Assembly: GCA_947523045.1 (NCBI GenBank)
Contig: CANNUR010000146.1
Span: forward strand, 1-7,350
Length of the DNA: 7,350 nucleotides
Source of the DNA: an uncultured Prosthecobacter sp.
GTDB taxonomy: Bacteria > Verrucomicrobiota > Verrucomicrobiia > Verrucomicrobiales > Verrucomicrobiaceae
Reading direction: 5' to 3'
Made by a program: the position numbers and the translations under genes. Numbering within the stretch: the first letter of the stretch is position 1; each line of letters starts with the position of its first letter. The notes below the pieces were generated by a model. The model was given only the letters and a program-made list of their open reading frames with translations. It ran no database searches and was not told the DNA's origin. Shown here piece after piece: positions 1 to 6,016 of this stretch.

Positions 1-221
1 GCCGTGCCCTGCTCGGCAAACCCCAGCAGGACCCGGAAGGCCCGGTCGAGCCCGCCGAAAAAGGCGCGCCCGGCGTCCGTGCGCAGGATGAGCCAGGCCA
101 GCAGCAGTTGCAGGCCGAGGCCGGCAACGACCGTGCGCCAGGGGAACTGCCGGCGGTTTTCGGACAGGCTCCAGGCGAGGCCGAGGAACACCAAGAGCCC
201 GAGCCAGCCGGCGGAAATCAT
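1..221 (-). CDS. NupC/CNT-family nucleoside transporter, N-terminal part (cut by window edge)
   Basis: Only the first 73 codons are in the window; the gene continues past position 1. The translation begins MISAGWLGLLVFLGLAWSL and continues with SENRRQFPWRTVVAGLQLLL. It shows a first hydrophobic helix at about residues 5-20, a short basic linker (SENRR..PWR) and a second helix at about 32-47, then GRAFFGGLDRAFRVLLGF. This layout, with S-E-N-R-R followed by P-W-R, is what I recognise from the amino end of concentrative nucleoside transporters, inner-membrane proteins that import nucleosides with H+ or Na+. The nucleoside-binding core lies outside the window, so substrate cannot be judged. The ATG is 21 nt after the stop of the upstream small membrane protein, so the two are probably cotranscribed. 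No good Shine-Dalgarno is visible before this start. Family call is fairly firm; ion and substrate are open. Confidence 0.72.
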   Translation of the reverse strand, partial: MISAGWLGLLVFLGLAWSLSENRRQFPWRTVVAGLGLQLLLAWLILRTDAGRAFFGGLDRAFRVLLGFAEQGT

Positions 222-242
222 GGCGGTGTCAGGCAGAGAGGC

Positions 243-575
243 TCACTGACCCCCGAGTCGGCGCTGCTCCTCCACGCGCAGGCGCTGCTCCTCGGTGAGG
301 CTCGAGGGCGTGTTGCGGTACTTGTGGGTCAGGCCGGCAACGATGACGCCCACATCGAGCACCAGGAAGGCCATGGCGATGAGGATGCTGTAGTGCTTGA
401 GCTGCTCGTCGAGGTACTTGTTGCGGTTGACCGAGACCTCCTCGACGCGGGCAACACGCGCCTGCCAGAAGCGCCGCCACTGGCGCGGTTCACGCGAGAT
501 GCTGAAGGCGACGGCGAACAGGGCGGTCAGCAGGATGAAGCCGATTTGGTAAGGGAGGGGAAAGCGCTCGTCCAT
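243..575 (-). CDS. Hypothetical two-helix membrane protein
   Basis: This 110-residue protein (MDERFPLPYQIGFILL...) belongs to no family I recognise. It has two clear membrane segments, at about residues 11-27 (IGFILLTALFAVAFSIS) and 62-85 (YSILIAMAFLVLDVGVIVAG). A strongly basic, amphipathic stretch of about 35 residues lies between them (REPRQWRRFWQARVARVEEV). The tail is charged and Glu/Arg/Gln-rich and ends EEQRRLGGQ. Two helices joined by a charged, possibly helical linker would suit a small inner-membrane accessory protein, but that is inference. The ATG at 575 is preferred because the frame further upstream runs into the heptamer repeat and gives low-complexity EPRTENR-type peptide. Shine-Dalgarno is weak. 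It sits 166 bp downstream of pgi and 21 bp upstream of the transporter gene, so a role linked to that transporter is possible but unproven. Confidence 0.7.
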   Translation of the reverse strand: MDERFPLPYQIGFILLTALFAVAFSISREPRQWRRFWQARVARVEEVSVNRNKYLDEQLKHYSILIAMAFLVLDVGVIVAGLTHKYRNTPSSLTEEQRLRVEEQRRLGGQ

Positions 576-653
576 ACGGAAGCCGGGAGTGCCGCCTAAA
601 TACGGCAGCCGGCTGCGGATGGCAATGCTGGAATGCAGCTCCGCCGAGGGAGG

Positions 654-709
654 GGTTCTCGGTTCTCGGTTCTCGGTTCTCGGTTCTCGGTTCGCAGTTC
701 GTGGTTCTG
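654..709. repeat. Degenerate heptanucleotide tandem repeat (GGTTCTC)n
   Basis: Five exact, head-to-tail copies of GGTTCTC occupy 654-688. They are followed by GGTTCGC (689-695), the more diverged AGTTCGT (696-702) and GGTTCTG (703-709). The array lies in the 166-bp gap between the pgi stop and the start of the small membrane protein. It would be read as GAGAACC units on the transcribed strand. Exact copies at one side grading into diverged copies fit slippage-driven expansion. A heptamer unit shifts frame between copies and is not expected in coding DNA, which supports an intergenic assignment. Confidence 0.9.
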
Positions 710-741
710 AGCGGTTCGAAATCCACTCTCCACTCCCCGCC

Positions 742-2325
742 CTACTCCGCCGCCAGGAAGCGGTCCTGCGCGGGCGTGGCGCCTGCAGCGGCAACCCGGG
801 CAGCCCCGTTGGCGGCCAGGTGCGATAGCATGTGCCAGGCATCTTCGGGATCGATGCCAAGCTGGGCGGCGATCTCCTCGGCAGCGACTCCCGGCCCGGC
901 GGCCGGCAGGGCCGCACGCACCTGACCGAGCTCGGCGAGGAACTCGGTCGCAGCCTTTTTGCCGGCCTCGACACCGGGCTGGTGGTAGGCGTTGACGTTG
1001 ACCAAGCTCGCATAGAAGCCGACGGCGCGCTCAAACAGGGCGATGAGCATGCCCAGGCTGAAGGCATTCAGCTCGCTGATGCTCAGGGTGACCGATTCGC
1101 GGCCCTTCTCGGCCAGTGCCTTGCGAGTGCCGCGCAGGAAACCCTGCAGGTAATCACCGCTGCGGTAGCCGGGCTCCACCTCAATGCCGGCGCTGTCGCG
1201 GGCGCGCGCCACCTGCAGGAAGACGGCGAAGAAGTTGTTCACGCCGTCGCGCAGCTGCTGCACGTAGGCATGCTGGTCGGTCGAGCCCTTGTTGCCGTAC
1301 ACGGCGATGCCCTGGTTGACGACCTTGCCATCGAGATCGTGCTCCTTGCCCAGGCTCTCCATGACGAGCTGCTGCAGGTACTTGCTGAACAGCACCAGAC
1401 GATCCTTGTAGGGCAGCACGACCATGTCCTTGGCACCGCGACCACCACCGGCGTGATGCCACATGAGGGCGAGCATCATGGCGGCGTTCTGGCGGGGCGG
1501 ACGGGAACGCGTCTCGGCGTCCATGGCGGCGGCGCCGGCCAGGAATTGACGCACGTCGACGCCCTGCAGAGCAGCAGCCAGGGTGCCAACCGCGCTCATG
1601 ACACTGGTGCGACCACCCACCCAGTCCCACATCGGGAACCGCGCCAGCCAGCCCTGGGCACGCGCATGCTTGTCGAGCTCACTGCCGTCGCCGGTGATGG
1701 CGACCGCGTGACGGGCAAACTCCAGGCCGCGCGCCTGGTAGCCGGCCTCGGCTTCCAGCATGCCGTTGCGGGTCTCCTTGGTACCGCCCGACTTGGAGAT
1801 GACCAGGGTCAGCGTGGTGGCCAACTCAGGGCCGATGCGCGCCAGCACCCGGTCAATGCCATCGGGATCGGTGTTGTCGAAGAAATCGATGGCCAGCGGC
1901 GGGTTCGCCGGCGTCAGGGCGTCGGCCACAAGCTGCGGACCAAGTGCCGAACCGCCGATGCCAACCACCAGCACGCGGCTGAACTTGCGGCCGTCGGCCG
2001 AGGTGATTTTGCCGGCATGCACGTCGGCGGCGAAGTTGAGGGTGGCATCGAGCGTGGTCTCGATCTCGGCTTTCAACTCGGCATTGGGCGCCAGGCCGGG
2101 GTTGCGCAGCCAATAATGGCCGACCATGCGCCCTTCGTCGGGGTTGGCAATGGCACCGGCTTCCAGCTCACGCATGGCCGCGAAGGCCCGGGTGAGCGCG
2201 GGTTCCAGATCGGTGAAGAGGCTGTCCGGAAAGTTCATCCGGCTGACATCCATCGAAAAGCCAATCTGCGGGTAGCGGAGGAAATGGGTCTGGAAGCGGT
2301 CCCAGAGGCGGTTAGGCGTGCTCAT
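742..2325 (-). CDS. pgi: Glucose-6-phosphate isomerase
   Basis: Phosphoglucose isomerase interconverts glucose 6-phosphate and fructose 6-phosphate in the cytoplasm (glycolysis/gluconeogenesis). The protein is 527 residues, full length for the family. Visible landmarks: [10 protein letters not shown] at 121-130; the phosphate-binding SIS motif SKSGGTKET at 178-186; [12 protein letters not shown] at 236-247, matching the first PGI signature; VMESLGK with the likely catalytic Glu at 323; [18 protein letters not shown] at 344-361 with the likely ring-opening His at 352; and QPGVEAGKK at 449-457 with the active-site Lys. The [11 protein letters not shown] version marks the shorter, cyanobacteria-like PGI group rather than the E. 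coli one. The last 50 residues ([15 protein letters not shown]... then [11 protein letters not shown]) look like a small helix-turn-helix-like tail. The ATG at 2325 is chosen because the 12 codons before it are low-complexity. The rpoZ-smpB terminator upstream suggests pgi has its own promoter, but I see no convincing one. Confidence 0.96.
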   Translation of the reverse strand: MSTPNRLWDRFQTHFLRYPQIGFSMDVSRMNFPDSLFTDLEPALTRAFAAMRELEAGAIANPDEGRMVGHYWLRNPGLAPNAELKAEIETTLDATLNFAADVHAGKITSADGRKFSRVLVVGIGGSALGPQLVADALTPANPPLAIDFFDNTDPDGIDRVLARIGPELATTLTLVISKSGGTKETRNGMLEAEAGYQARGLEFARHAVAITGDGSELDKHARAQGWLARFPMWDWVGGRTSVMSAVGTLAAALQGVDVRQFLAGAAAMDAETRSRPPRQNAAMMLALMWHHAGGGRGAKDMVVLPYKDRLVLFSKYLQQLVMESLGKEHDLDGKVVNQGIAVYGNKGSTDQHAYVQQLRDGVNNFFAVFLQVARARDSAGIEVEPGYRSGDYLQGFLRGTRKALAEKGRESVTLSISELNAFSLGMLIALFERAVGFYASLVNVNAYHQPGVEAGKKAATEFLAELGQVRAALPAAGPGVAAEEIAAQLGIDPEDAWHMLSHLAANGAARVAAAGATPAQDRFLAAE

Positions 2326-2386
2326 GTGCCGCCAAGAAGCATGGCCGCCCCCGGCGTGCAACCGCTATGTCAGCGGGTCGCCGATG

Positions 2387-2417
2387 AAAAAAATCCATGG
2401 CGACCATGAACGGTGCC
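2387..2417 (-). terminator. Probable intrinsic terminator after smpB
   Basis: Read on the minus strand, 12 nt beyond the smpB stop there is GGCACC, a GTTCAT loop and GGTCGCC. This makes a 6-bp stem with one bulge (2412-2417 with 2399-2405). An alternative, simpler stem is CATGG-TCG-CCATG (2396-2408). Both are followed by a run of seven T (2387-2393). The stem is modest but the T tract is the longest in the neighbourhood and sits where the rpoZ-smpB unit should end. Confidence 0.5.
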
Positions 2418-2428
2418 GCGTCGGCGGT

Positions 2429-2896
2429 TCAGGCGCCGCGGCCCTTGCGGTTGAAGCTCGACACCACGCGCTGGGTTTCGCGCTGCACGGCCTTCTCCTT
2501 GAGGTCGATGCGCTGGTCGCCCTTGGTCTTGCCCTTGCCGACACCGAGCTCCACCTTGATGTGCGAGCCCTTCCAGTAGGCCTTCAGCACCGGCAGGGTC
2601 AGGCCCTTCTGCTGGGTGTGGGCGAAGAGCTTGGCGATCTCGCGCTTGTGCAGCAGCAGGCGACGGGTGCGCCGCGGCTCATGCTGCTCAAAGCTGGCCT
2701 TGTCGTACGGCTGGATGTCCATGTTGTACAACCAGACCTGGCCGCGCTCGACACGGGCAAAGGCGTCGGTGAGATTGAGCCGCCCCTGGCGGATCGATTT
2801 CACCTCGGTGCCGCGCAGTTCGACGCCCGCCTCATAGCGTTCGAGGATGTGATAGTCCCGGAGAGCCTTCCGGTTGGTGGCAATTTCTTCAGACAT
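2429..2896 (-). CDS. smpB: SsrA-binding protein SmpB
   Basis: SmpB binds tmRNA (SsrA) and delivers it to stalled ribosomes for trans-translation, rescuing the ribosome and tagging the incomplete protein. The 155-residue length is typical. The hallmark N-terminal block is intact: NRKALRDYHILERYEAGVEL at 8-27, then RGTEVKSIR to 36. It is followed by LYNMDIQPY (56-64), the basic block EPRRTRRLLLHKREI (73-87) and KAYWKGSHIKVELGVGKGK (105-123). The basic C-terminal tail (KEKAVQRETQRVVSSFNRK) corresponds to the part that becomes helical in the ribosomal mRNA channel. The start ATG at 2896 lies 36 nt after the rpoZ stop, so the two are almost certainly one transcript. The Shine-Dalgarno is weak. No missing core residues are seen. 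Confidence 0.97.
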   Translation of the reverse strand: MSEEIATNRKALRDYHILERYEAGVELRGTEVKSIRQGRLNLTDAFARVERGQVWLYNMDIQPYDKASFEQHEPRRTRRLLLHKREIAKLFAHTQQKGLTLPVLKAYWKGSHIKVELGVGKGKTKGDQRIDLKEKAVQRETQRVVSSFNRKGRGA

Positions 2897-2932
2897 GCGG
2901 CGGCGGAATCAAAGGCCGCCCGGGGCCGAGAT

Positions 2933-3136
2933 TCACTCCTCTTCGAGGTCGGCGATGGTGATCTTGCCCTGGATGATCTCCAGCAGGGCGAGGTCGGCCT
3001 CACGCAGGCCGGGGCGACGCTCGACCAGCGGTGCACGGCCGGAGGTGAGCTGCTTGACGCGCTTCGAGACCATGTTGATCAGGATCGGCGGGTCTTTGAC
3101 GATCTGGGCGGCTTGTTCAACGAGTTCGGCTTTCAT
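2933..3136 (-). CDS. rpoZ: DNA-directed RNA polymerase omega subunit
   Basis: Omega is the small, non-catalytic subunit of bacterial RNA polymerase that helps fold and hold the beta-prime subunit. The 67-residue protein has the family pattern: an N-terminal helix (MKAELVEQAAQIV), then PPILINMVSKRVKQLTSG (16-33), where the conserved 'NxVSKRVxQL' core is clear. After that come RAPLVERRPGLREADLALL and EIIQGKITIADLEEE, the conserved 'A-x-E-I-x-x-G-K-I' region and acidic end. It is shorter than the E. coli protein (about 90 residues) but in the range of other phyla. ATG at 3136 is the only sensible start. It leads an operon with smpB. A 7-bp inverted repeat lies 36-59 bp upstream of the start. Confidence 0.9.
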   Translation of the reverse strand: MKAELVEQAAQIVKDPPILINMVSKRVKQLTSGRAPLVERRPGLREADLALLEIIQGKITIADLEEE

Positions 3137-3171
3137 CGGCTTGTGGGCCAGTCCTGATATGCAGGCGGCGA

Positions 3172-3195
3172 GGGGGCAATGACATTAATGCCCCC
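3172..3195. promoter_or_regulatory. Inverted repeat in rpoZ upstream region
   Basis: GGGGGCA (3172-3178) and TGCCCCC (3189-3195) are perfect 7-bp complements around a 10-nt AT-rich centre that itself contains the palindromes AATGACATT and ATTAAT. It lies 36-59 bp before the rpoZ ATG. There is no T tract on either side, so it is not an ordinary terminator. It may be a protein-binding dyad or a leader hairpin for rpoZ; this is inference from position. Confidence 0.4.
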
Positions 3196-3222
3196 GCCCA
3201 ACCCCGCAAGGTGAAATTTCAA

Positions 3223-3244
3223 GACCGCCGGAAGCCTGGCGGTC
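3223..3244. repeat. Inverted repeat GACCGCC/GGCGGTC
   Basis: GACCGCC (3223-3229) pairs perfectly with GGCGGTC (3238-3244) across an 8-nt loop. It lies in the divergent gap between rpoZ and the reductase gene, about 180 bp upstream of the latter. No T run follows on the plus strand. On the minus strand it is followed by the mixed TTGAAATTT. Function unknown. Confidence 0.4.
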
Positions 3245-3384
3245 CCTCCCAAGGACTCCGCCGTCACCCATGACATCCGTCTCGCCCTCCGTCATGCCGC
3301 GAGCCGCGACCCCGTTTCCAGACAGGGCCTGCCATTCACGGGACCATGCTTTCCGCAGCTCGGCATCGTCATCCAGCTGCCTGG

Positions 3385-3414
3385 TTGACGTCCCCCTGTC
3401 GAGCCGGTTAGGCT
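3385..3414 (+). promoter_or_regulatory. Possible sigma-70-type promoter of the reductase gene
   Basis: TTGACG (3385-3390) is one base off the -35 consensus. TAGGCT (3409-3414) lies 18 bp further on and keeps the key T-A....T positions of a -10 box. Transcription would start near 3420, leaving a leader of only a few bases before the ATG at 3425. The -10 match is poor, so this is tentative. Confidence 0.3.
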
Positions 3415-3424
3415 GGATTCCATC

Positions 3425-4441
3425 ATGAGCCCGACGATCCAAGCCTTTGCCGCGCTGGAAAAGGGCGCGCCCCTCGAAGCCTTCAACTTCGATCCCGGCC
3501 CGCTCGGCCCCGAACAGGTGGAGATCGCCGTCAGCCACTGCGGCATCTGCCATTCCGACCTGTCGATGATCAACAATGACTGGGGCGACAGCACCTACCC
3601 TCTGGTGCCCGGCCACGAGGTCGTTGGCACCGTCGCCGCCCTCGGCCCGCAGGCCAAGGGCTTGTCCCTCGGCCAGCGCGTCGGCCTGGGCTGGTTCAAC
3701 GGCAGCTGCATGGCCTGCCGGCACTGCCTGGCCGGCGATCCGCATCTGTGCGCAGCCAGCACCTCCACCATTGCCGGTCGTGGCGGTTTCGCCAGCCGCG
3801 TGCGCACCCACTGGGCCTGGGCCGTGCCGCTGCCCGACGCGCTGACCAACACCAGTTCCGGCCCGCTCTTCTGCGGCGGCGCCACCGTCTTCAACCCCCT
3901 GATCGCCTGCAATGTCCGACCGACCGACCGCGTCGGCGTCATCGGCCTCGGCGGCCTCGGCCATCTCGCCCTGCAGTTCCTTGCCAAATGGGGCTGCGAC
4001 GTGCATGCCTTCACCTCCAGCGAATCGAAGCGCGACGAGGCCCTGAACCTGGGCGCCCGGCACGTGATCGCCACCCACGACGGCAACGCCCTCGCCCACC
4101 TCAAAGGCTCGCTCGACTTCCTGATCTCCACCGTCAACGTGCCGCTCGACTGGCCCGCCCTGCTCGACACGCTCGCCCCCCATGGCCGGCTGCACGTCGT
4201 CGGCGCCGTGCTCGAACCCATCCCGGTGCCGGCCTTCGCTCTCATCGGCGGCCAGCGCAGCCTCTCCGGTTCACCGGTCGCCAGCCCGGCCGTGACCGCC
4301 ACGATGCTCGATTTCTGCGCCCGCCACGCCATCGCGCCGGTCACCGAGACTTTCCCGATGTCGCGCGTCAATGACGCCCTCGACCACCTGCGCCGCGGCC
4401 GCGCCCGCTATCGCGTGGTGCTGGAAAACGACCTCGGGTGA
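3425..4441 (+). CDS. Zinc-dependent alcohol/aldehyde reductase (CAD/YahK-type MDR family)
   Basis: A 338-residue medium-chain dehydrogenase/reductase expected to reduce aldehydes or oxidise alcohols with a nicotinamide cofactor in the cytoplasm. Catalytic zinc ligands are visible: Cys39 in HCGICHSD, His64 in PGHEVVG and Cys150 in PLFCGGATV. The structural zinc site has all four cysteines (95, 98, 101, 109: CMACRHCLAGDPHLC). The Rossmann motif GLGGLGH is at 174-180, followed by FTSSESKRDEA. The Ser/Lys-Arg pattern instead of an acidic residue at the end of the second strand favours NADP(H). The motif set is that of the cinnamyl-alcohol-dehydrogenase/YahK branch, so a broad aldehyde reductase is the likely role; the natural substrate cannot be read. 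It is the only plus-strand gene, divergent from rpoZ and convergent with rlmN, and appears monocistronic. Confidence 0.92.
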   Translation: MSPTIQAFAALEKGAPLEAFNFDPGPLGPEQVEIAVSHCGICHSDLSMINNDWGDSTYPLVPGHEVVGTVAALGPQAKGLSLGQRVGLGWFNGSCMACRHCLAGDPHLCAASTSTIAGRGGFASRVRTHWAWAVPLPDALTNTSSGPLFCGGATVFNPLIACNVRPTDRVGVIGLGGLGHLALQFLAKWGCDVHAFTSSESKRDEALNLGARHVIATHDGNALAHLKGSLDFLISTVNVPLDWPALLDTLAPHGRLHVVGAVLEPIPVPAFALIGGQRSLSGSPVASPAVTATMLDFCARHAIAPVTETFPMSRVNDALDHLRRGRARYRVVLENDLG

Positions 4442-4459
4442 AACGTGAAAGTCTGGCAA

Positions 4460-4475
4460 GGCTTCTGAGGAAGCC
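4460..4475. terminator. Hairpin between convergent genes, candidate bidirectional terminator
   Basis: GGCTTC (4460-4465) and GAAGCC (4470-4475) form a perfect 6-bp stem with the tetraloop TGAG. It lies 18 bp after the reductase stop and 12 bp after the rlmN stop, in a 46-bp gap where two transcripts converge. There is no clean T tract in either direction, so termination strength is uncertain; placement is the main argument. Confidence 0.45.
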
Positions 4476-4487
4476 CCCCACAGGCCC

Positions 4488-5549
4488 TCAGGCCACCTCG
4501 GCCTGCACCCGCCGGCGCAACTGACCGCAAGCGGCATCGATGTCCTGGCCGCGGGCACGGCGCAGGTGCGCCACCGCACCGGCAGCCCGCAGTTCGGCGA
4601 GAAAGTCCTCGGTGCGCTCCGGGGAACTCGGCACATAGCTGCGGCCGCGCAGACTGAGGCCGGTCGGGTTGTAGCGCAGCAGATTGACGTGCATGCGCCG
4701 GCCGTTGAGCCGACGGGCCAGGGCGCGCGCCTGCTCAGGCGCGTCGTTGACCCCTTCCAGCAGGCAATACTGAATCGTCGTCACCCGCCCACTCGCCGCC
4801 TGGTAGCGGTCGGCCGCCGCCAGCACCTCATCGACCGGATAACGCCGTCCCATGGGCAGCAAATCGGCGCGGGTGGCATCGTCGGGCGCGTGCAGCGACA
4901 GCGCCAGATGCACCCCCAGGCCGGCCTCACGCAGGGCGTCGATGCCGGGCACAACCCCGACCGTCGACACCGTGATCTGGCGCCAGCCAAAACCGCCCAG
5001 CCGCGGATCCGCGATGCGTCTCACGGCAGCCAGCACGTTGTCGAGATTGAGCATGGGCTCGCCCATGCCCATGAACACCAGGGTGCGCAGCGTGCGACCG
5101 GCAGCGACCGCCTCGCGACGCAGGTGCAGGAACTGCTCGACGATTTCCCCGGAACTCAGGTGACGCTCGAAACCGGTCTGGGTGGTGGCGCAGAAGTCGC
5201 AGCCCATGGCGCAGCCAACCTGGCTCGACACGCAGCCGGCGGCACGGTCCGGGTGGTAGTCGGGCATCAGCACCGATTCCACCGTGCGACCGTCCCGCAG
5301 GCGCAGCAGCAGCTTGGTGGTGTCGTCCGCCGCCACCTGCCGGCGCACCGGCTCGGTCGCCGCGGCGGGAAAATCGGCCTGCAGTCGTGCCAGCAGCCCC
5401 TCAGGCAGGCGCCAGCCCGCCGATTTGCCGCCGAGCCCCAACAGGGCGCGAAGCAACCTCGGCGCATGGGCAGGTTTTCGTCCCTGCCCCACCAGCCAAG
5501 CCTCCACCTCTTCCAGAGAAAGGTCGGTGGGCGGTCGGTCGGCAGGCAT
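4488..5549 (-). CDS. rlmN: Dual-specificity RNA methyltransferase RlmN (23S rRNA A2503 / tRNA A37 C2-methyltransferase)
   Basis: RlmN is a radical-SAM enzyme that methylates C2 of A2503 in 23S rRNA and A37 in some tRNAs, affecting decoding fidelity. The 353-residue protein has the radical-SAM cluster CAMGCDFC with cysteines at 113, 117 and 120. Cys106 (GCVSSQVGC) matches the conserved Cys seven residues before the cluster. GMGEP is at 161-165. Cys341 in RGQDIDAACGQL is the residue that carries the transferred methyl group in characterised RlmN. These features separate RlmN from ordinary radical-SAM proteins. Start choice: the frame is open for 71 more codons upstream, but the ATG at 5549 is preceded by AGGAAGTGGA, a good Shine-Dalgarno at proper spacing. 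The upstream extension would also translate the palindromic repeats in two frames. Homology begins just after this start. Confidence 0.95.
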   Translation of the reverse strand: MPADRPPTDLSLEEVEAWLVGQGRKPAHAPRLLRALLGLGGKSAGWRLPEGLLARLQADFPAAATEPVRRQVAADDTTKLLLRLRDGRTVESVLMPDYHPDRAAGCVSSQVGCAMGCDFCATTQTGFERHLSSGEIVEQFLHLRREAVAAGRTLRTLVFMGMGEPMLNLDNVLAAVRRIADPRLGGFGWRQITVSTVGVVPGIDALREAGLGVHLALSLHAPDDATRADLLPMGRRYPVDEVLAAADRYQAASGRVTTIQYCLLEGVNDAPEQARALARRLNGRRMHVNLLRYNPTGLSLRGRSYVPSSPERTEDFLAELRAAGAVAHLRRARGQDIDAACGQLRRRVQAEVA

Positions 5550-5551
5550 TC

Positions 5552-5559
5552 CACTTCCT
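5552..5559 (-). promoter_or_regulatory. Ribosome binding site deciding the rlmN start
   Basis: On the minus strand TTAGGAAGTGGA directly precedes the rlmN ATG. AGGA ends six bases before it, one of the few strong Shine-Dalgarno matches in the window. It fixes the start at 5549 rather than any of the upstream in-frame ATGs that lie within the palindromic repeats. Confidence 0.7.
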
Positions 5560-5603
5560 AACCGGACGCCCCACCCCCGGCAAGCCTCGACTGCTCCATC
5601 CCC

Positions 5604-5846
5604 AAACATGCCAGGCATTTCAGCACTCCTCCGAAGTCCGCCACAGACATGCCAGGCATTCAGACTCGCGCAGCCAGCCCCACTTCCGCGGCTTCCGAGC
5701 TTGGTCAATCGCTCAACATGCCAGGCATTTTGAGACCCCAGCCCGCGCAAAATGCCAGGCATTTAGAAACACGGCCTGCCCAATCTGAGCCCGATCTCCC
5801 CCGCCCCCATCGACAACATGCCAAGGACAACATGCCAGGCATAGGG
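5604..5846. repeat. Cluster of 11-bp palindromes ATGCCAGGCAT
   Basis: Five exact copies lie at 5608-5618, 5649-5659, 5718-5728, 5752-5762 and 5832-5842. A sixth, decayed copy (ATGCCAAGGA) starts at 5818 and shares the preceding GACAAC with the copy at 5832. Start-to-start distances are 41, 69, 34 and 80 bp. Every copy has A at the centre on the plus strand, and most share flanks (CAAC before, TTT or TTC and AG after), so all point the same way. The sequence between copies is unrelated. The copies fall in different reading frames, so this is not a coding repeat. They begin 59 bp upstream of the rlmN start. Confidence 0.9.
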
Positions 5847-5878
5847 AAGAAGAAAGAAGCCGGGCGCCCGCAGGCGGA

Positions 5879-5901
5879 GGCGCCATGTCGAACATGGTGC
5901 C
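5879..5901. repeat. Strong 10-bp hairpin
   Basis: GGCGCCATGT (5879-5888) pairs with ACATGGTGCC (5892-5901) over a 3-nt loop, with a single G-T wobble. Immediately to its left is the perfect palindrome CGGGCGCCCG (5861-5870). Read on the minus strand, the pair is followed by a pyrimidine tract (CTTCTTTCTTCTTCCC). It could act as a terminator for the TetR transcript or as a leader structure ahead of rlmN; neither is proven. Confidence 0.5.
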
Positions 5902-6016
5902 AGAGCCATTCCCCTCCGGAATCGTGGGCGAGCGCAGCTTGCGGACTCGCAACCTCCAACCAAGGCCTGGCGGCCGAGCACTTGCGCCTTCAATGTATCG
6001 ATTCACTCATGAATTT

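Noticed and set aside
832..842. Further copy of the ATGCCAGGCAT palindrome inside pgi (GTGCCAGGCAT)
   Set aside because: It has a mismatch in the palindrome, lies in coding sequence for Asp-Ala-Trp-His, and lacks the shared flanks, so chance is sufficient.
832..2409. A 525-codon plus-strand reading frame opposite pgi
   Set aside because: It lies antisense to a full-length pgi with all active-site motifs. Its product is Gly/Ala/His/Gln-rich without recognisable domains, as expected of an antisense frame in GC-rich DNA.
3185..4195. A 336-codon minus-strand reading frame opposite the reductase
   Set aside because: It is antisense to a gene with complete zinc and nucleotide-binding motifs, and its product is Gly/Ala/Gln-rich without domains.
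5550..5762. A 71-codon N-terminal extension of rlmN
   Set aside because: It would translate the palindromic repeats in different frames into low-complexity peptide. A strong Shine-Dalgarno stands right before the ATG at 5549, where RlmN similarity begins.
5604..5846. CRISPR array
   Set aside because: The repeat is only 11 bp (about 16 with flanks), spacers vary from 23 to 69 bp, and no cas genes are present.
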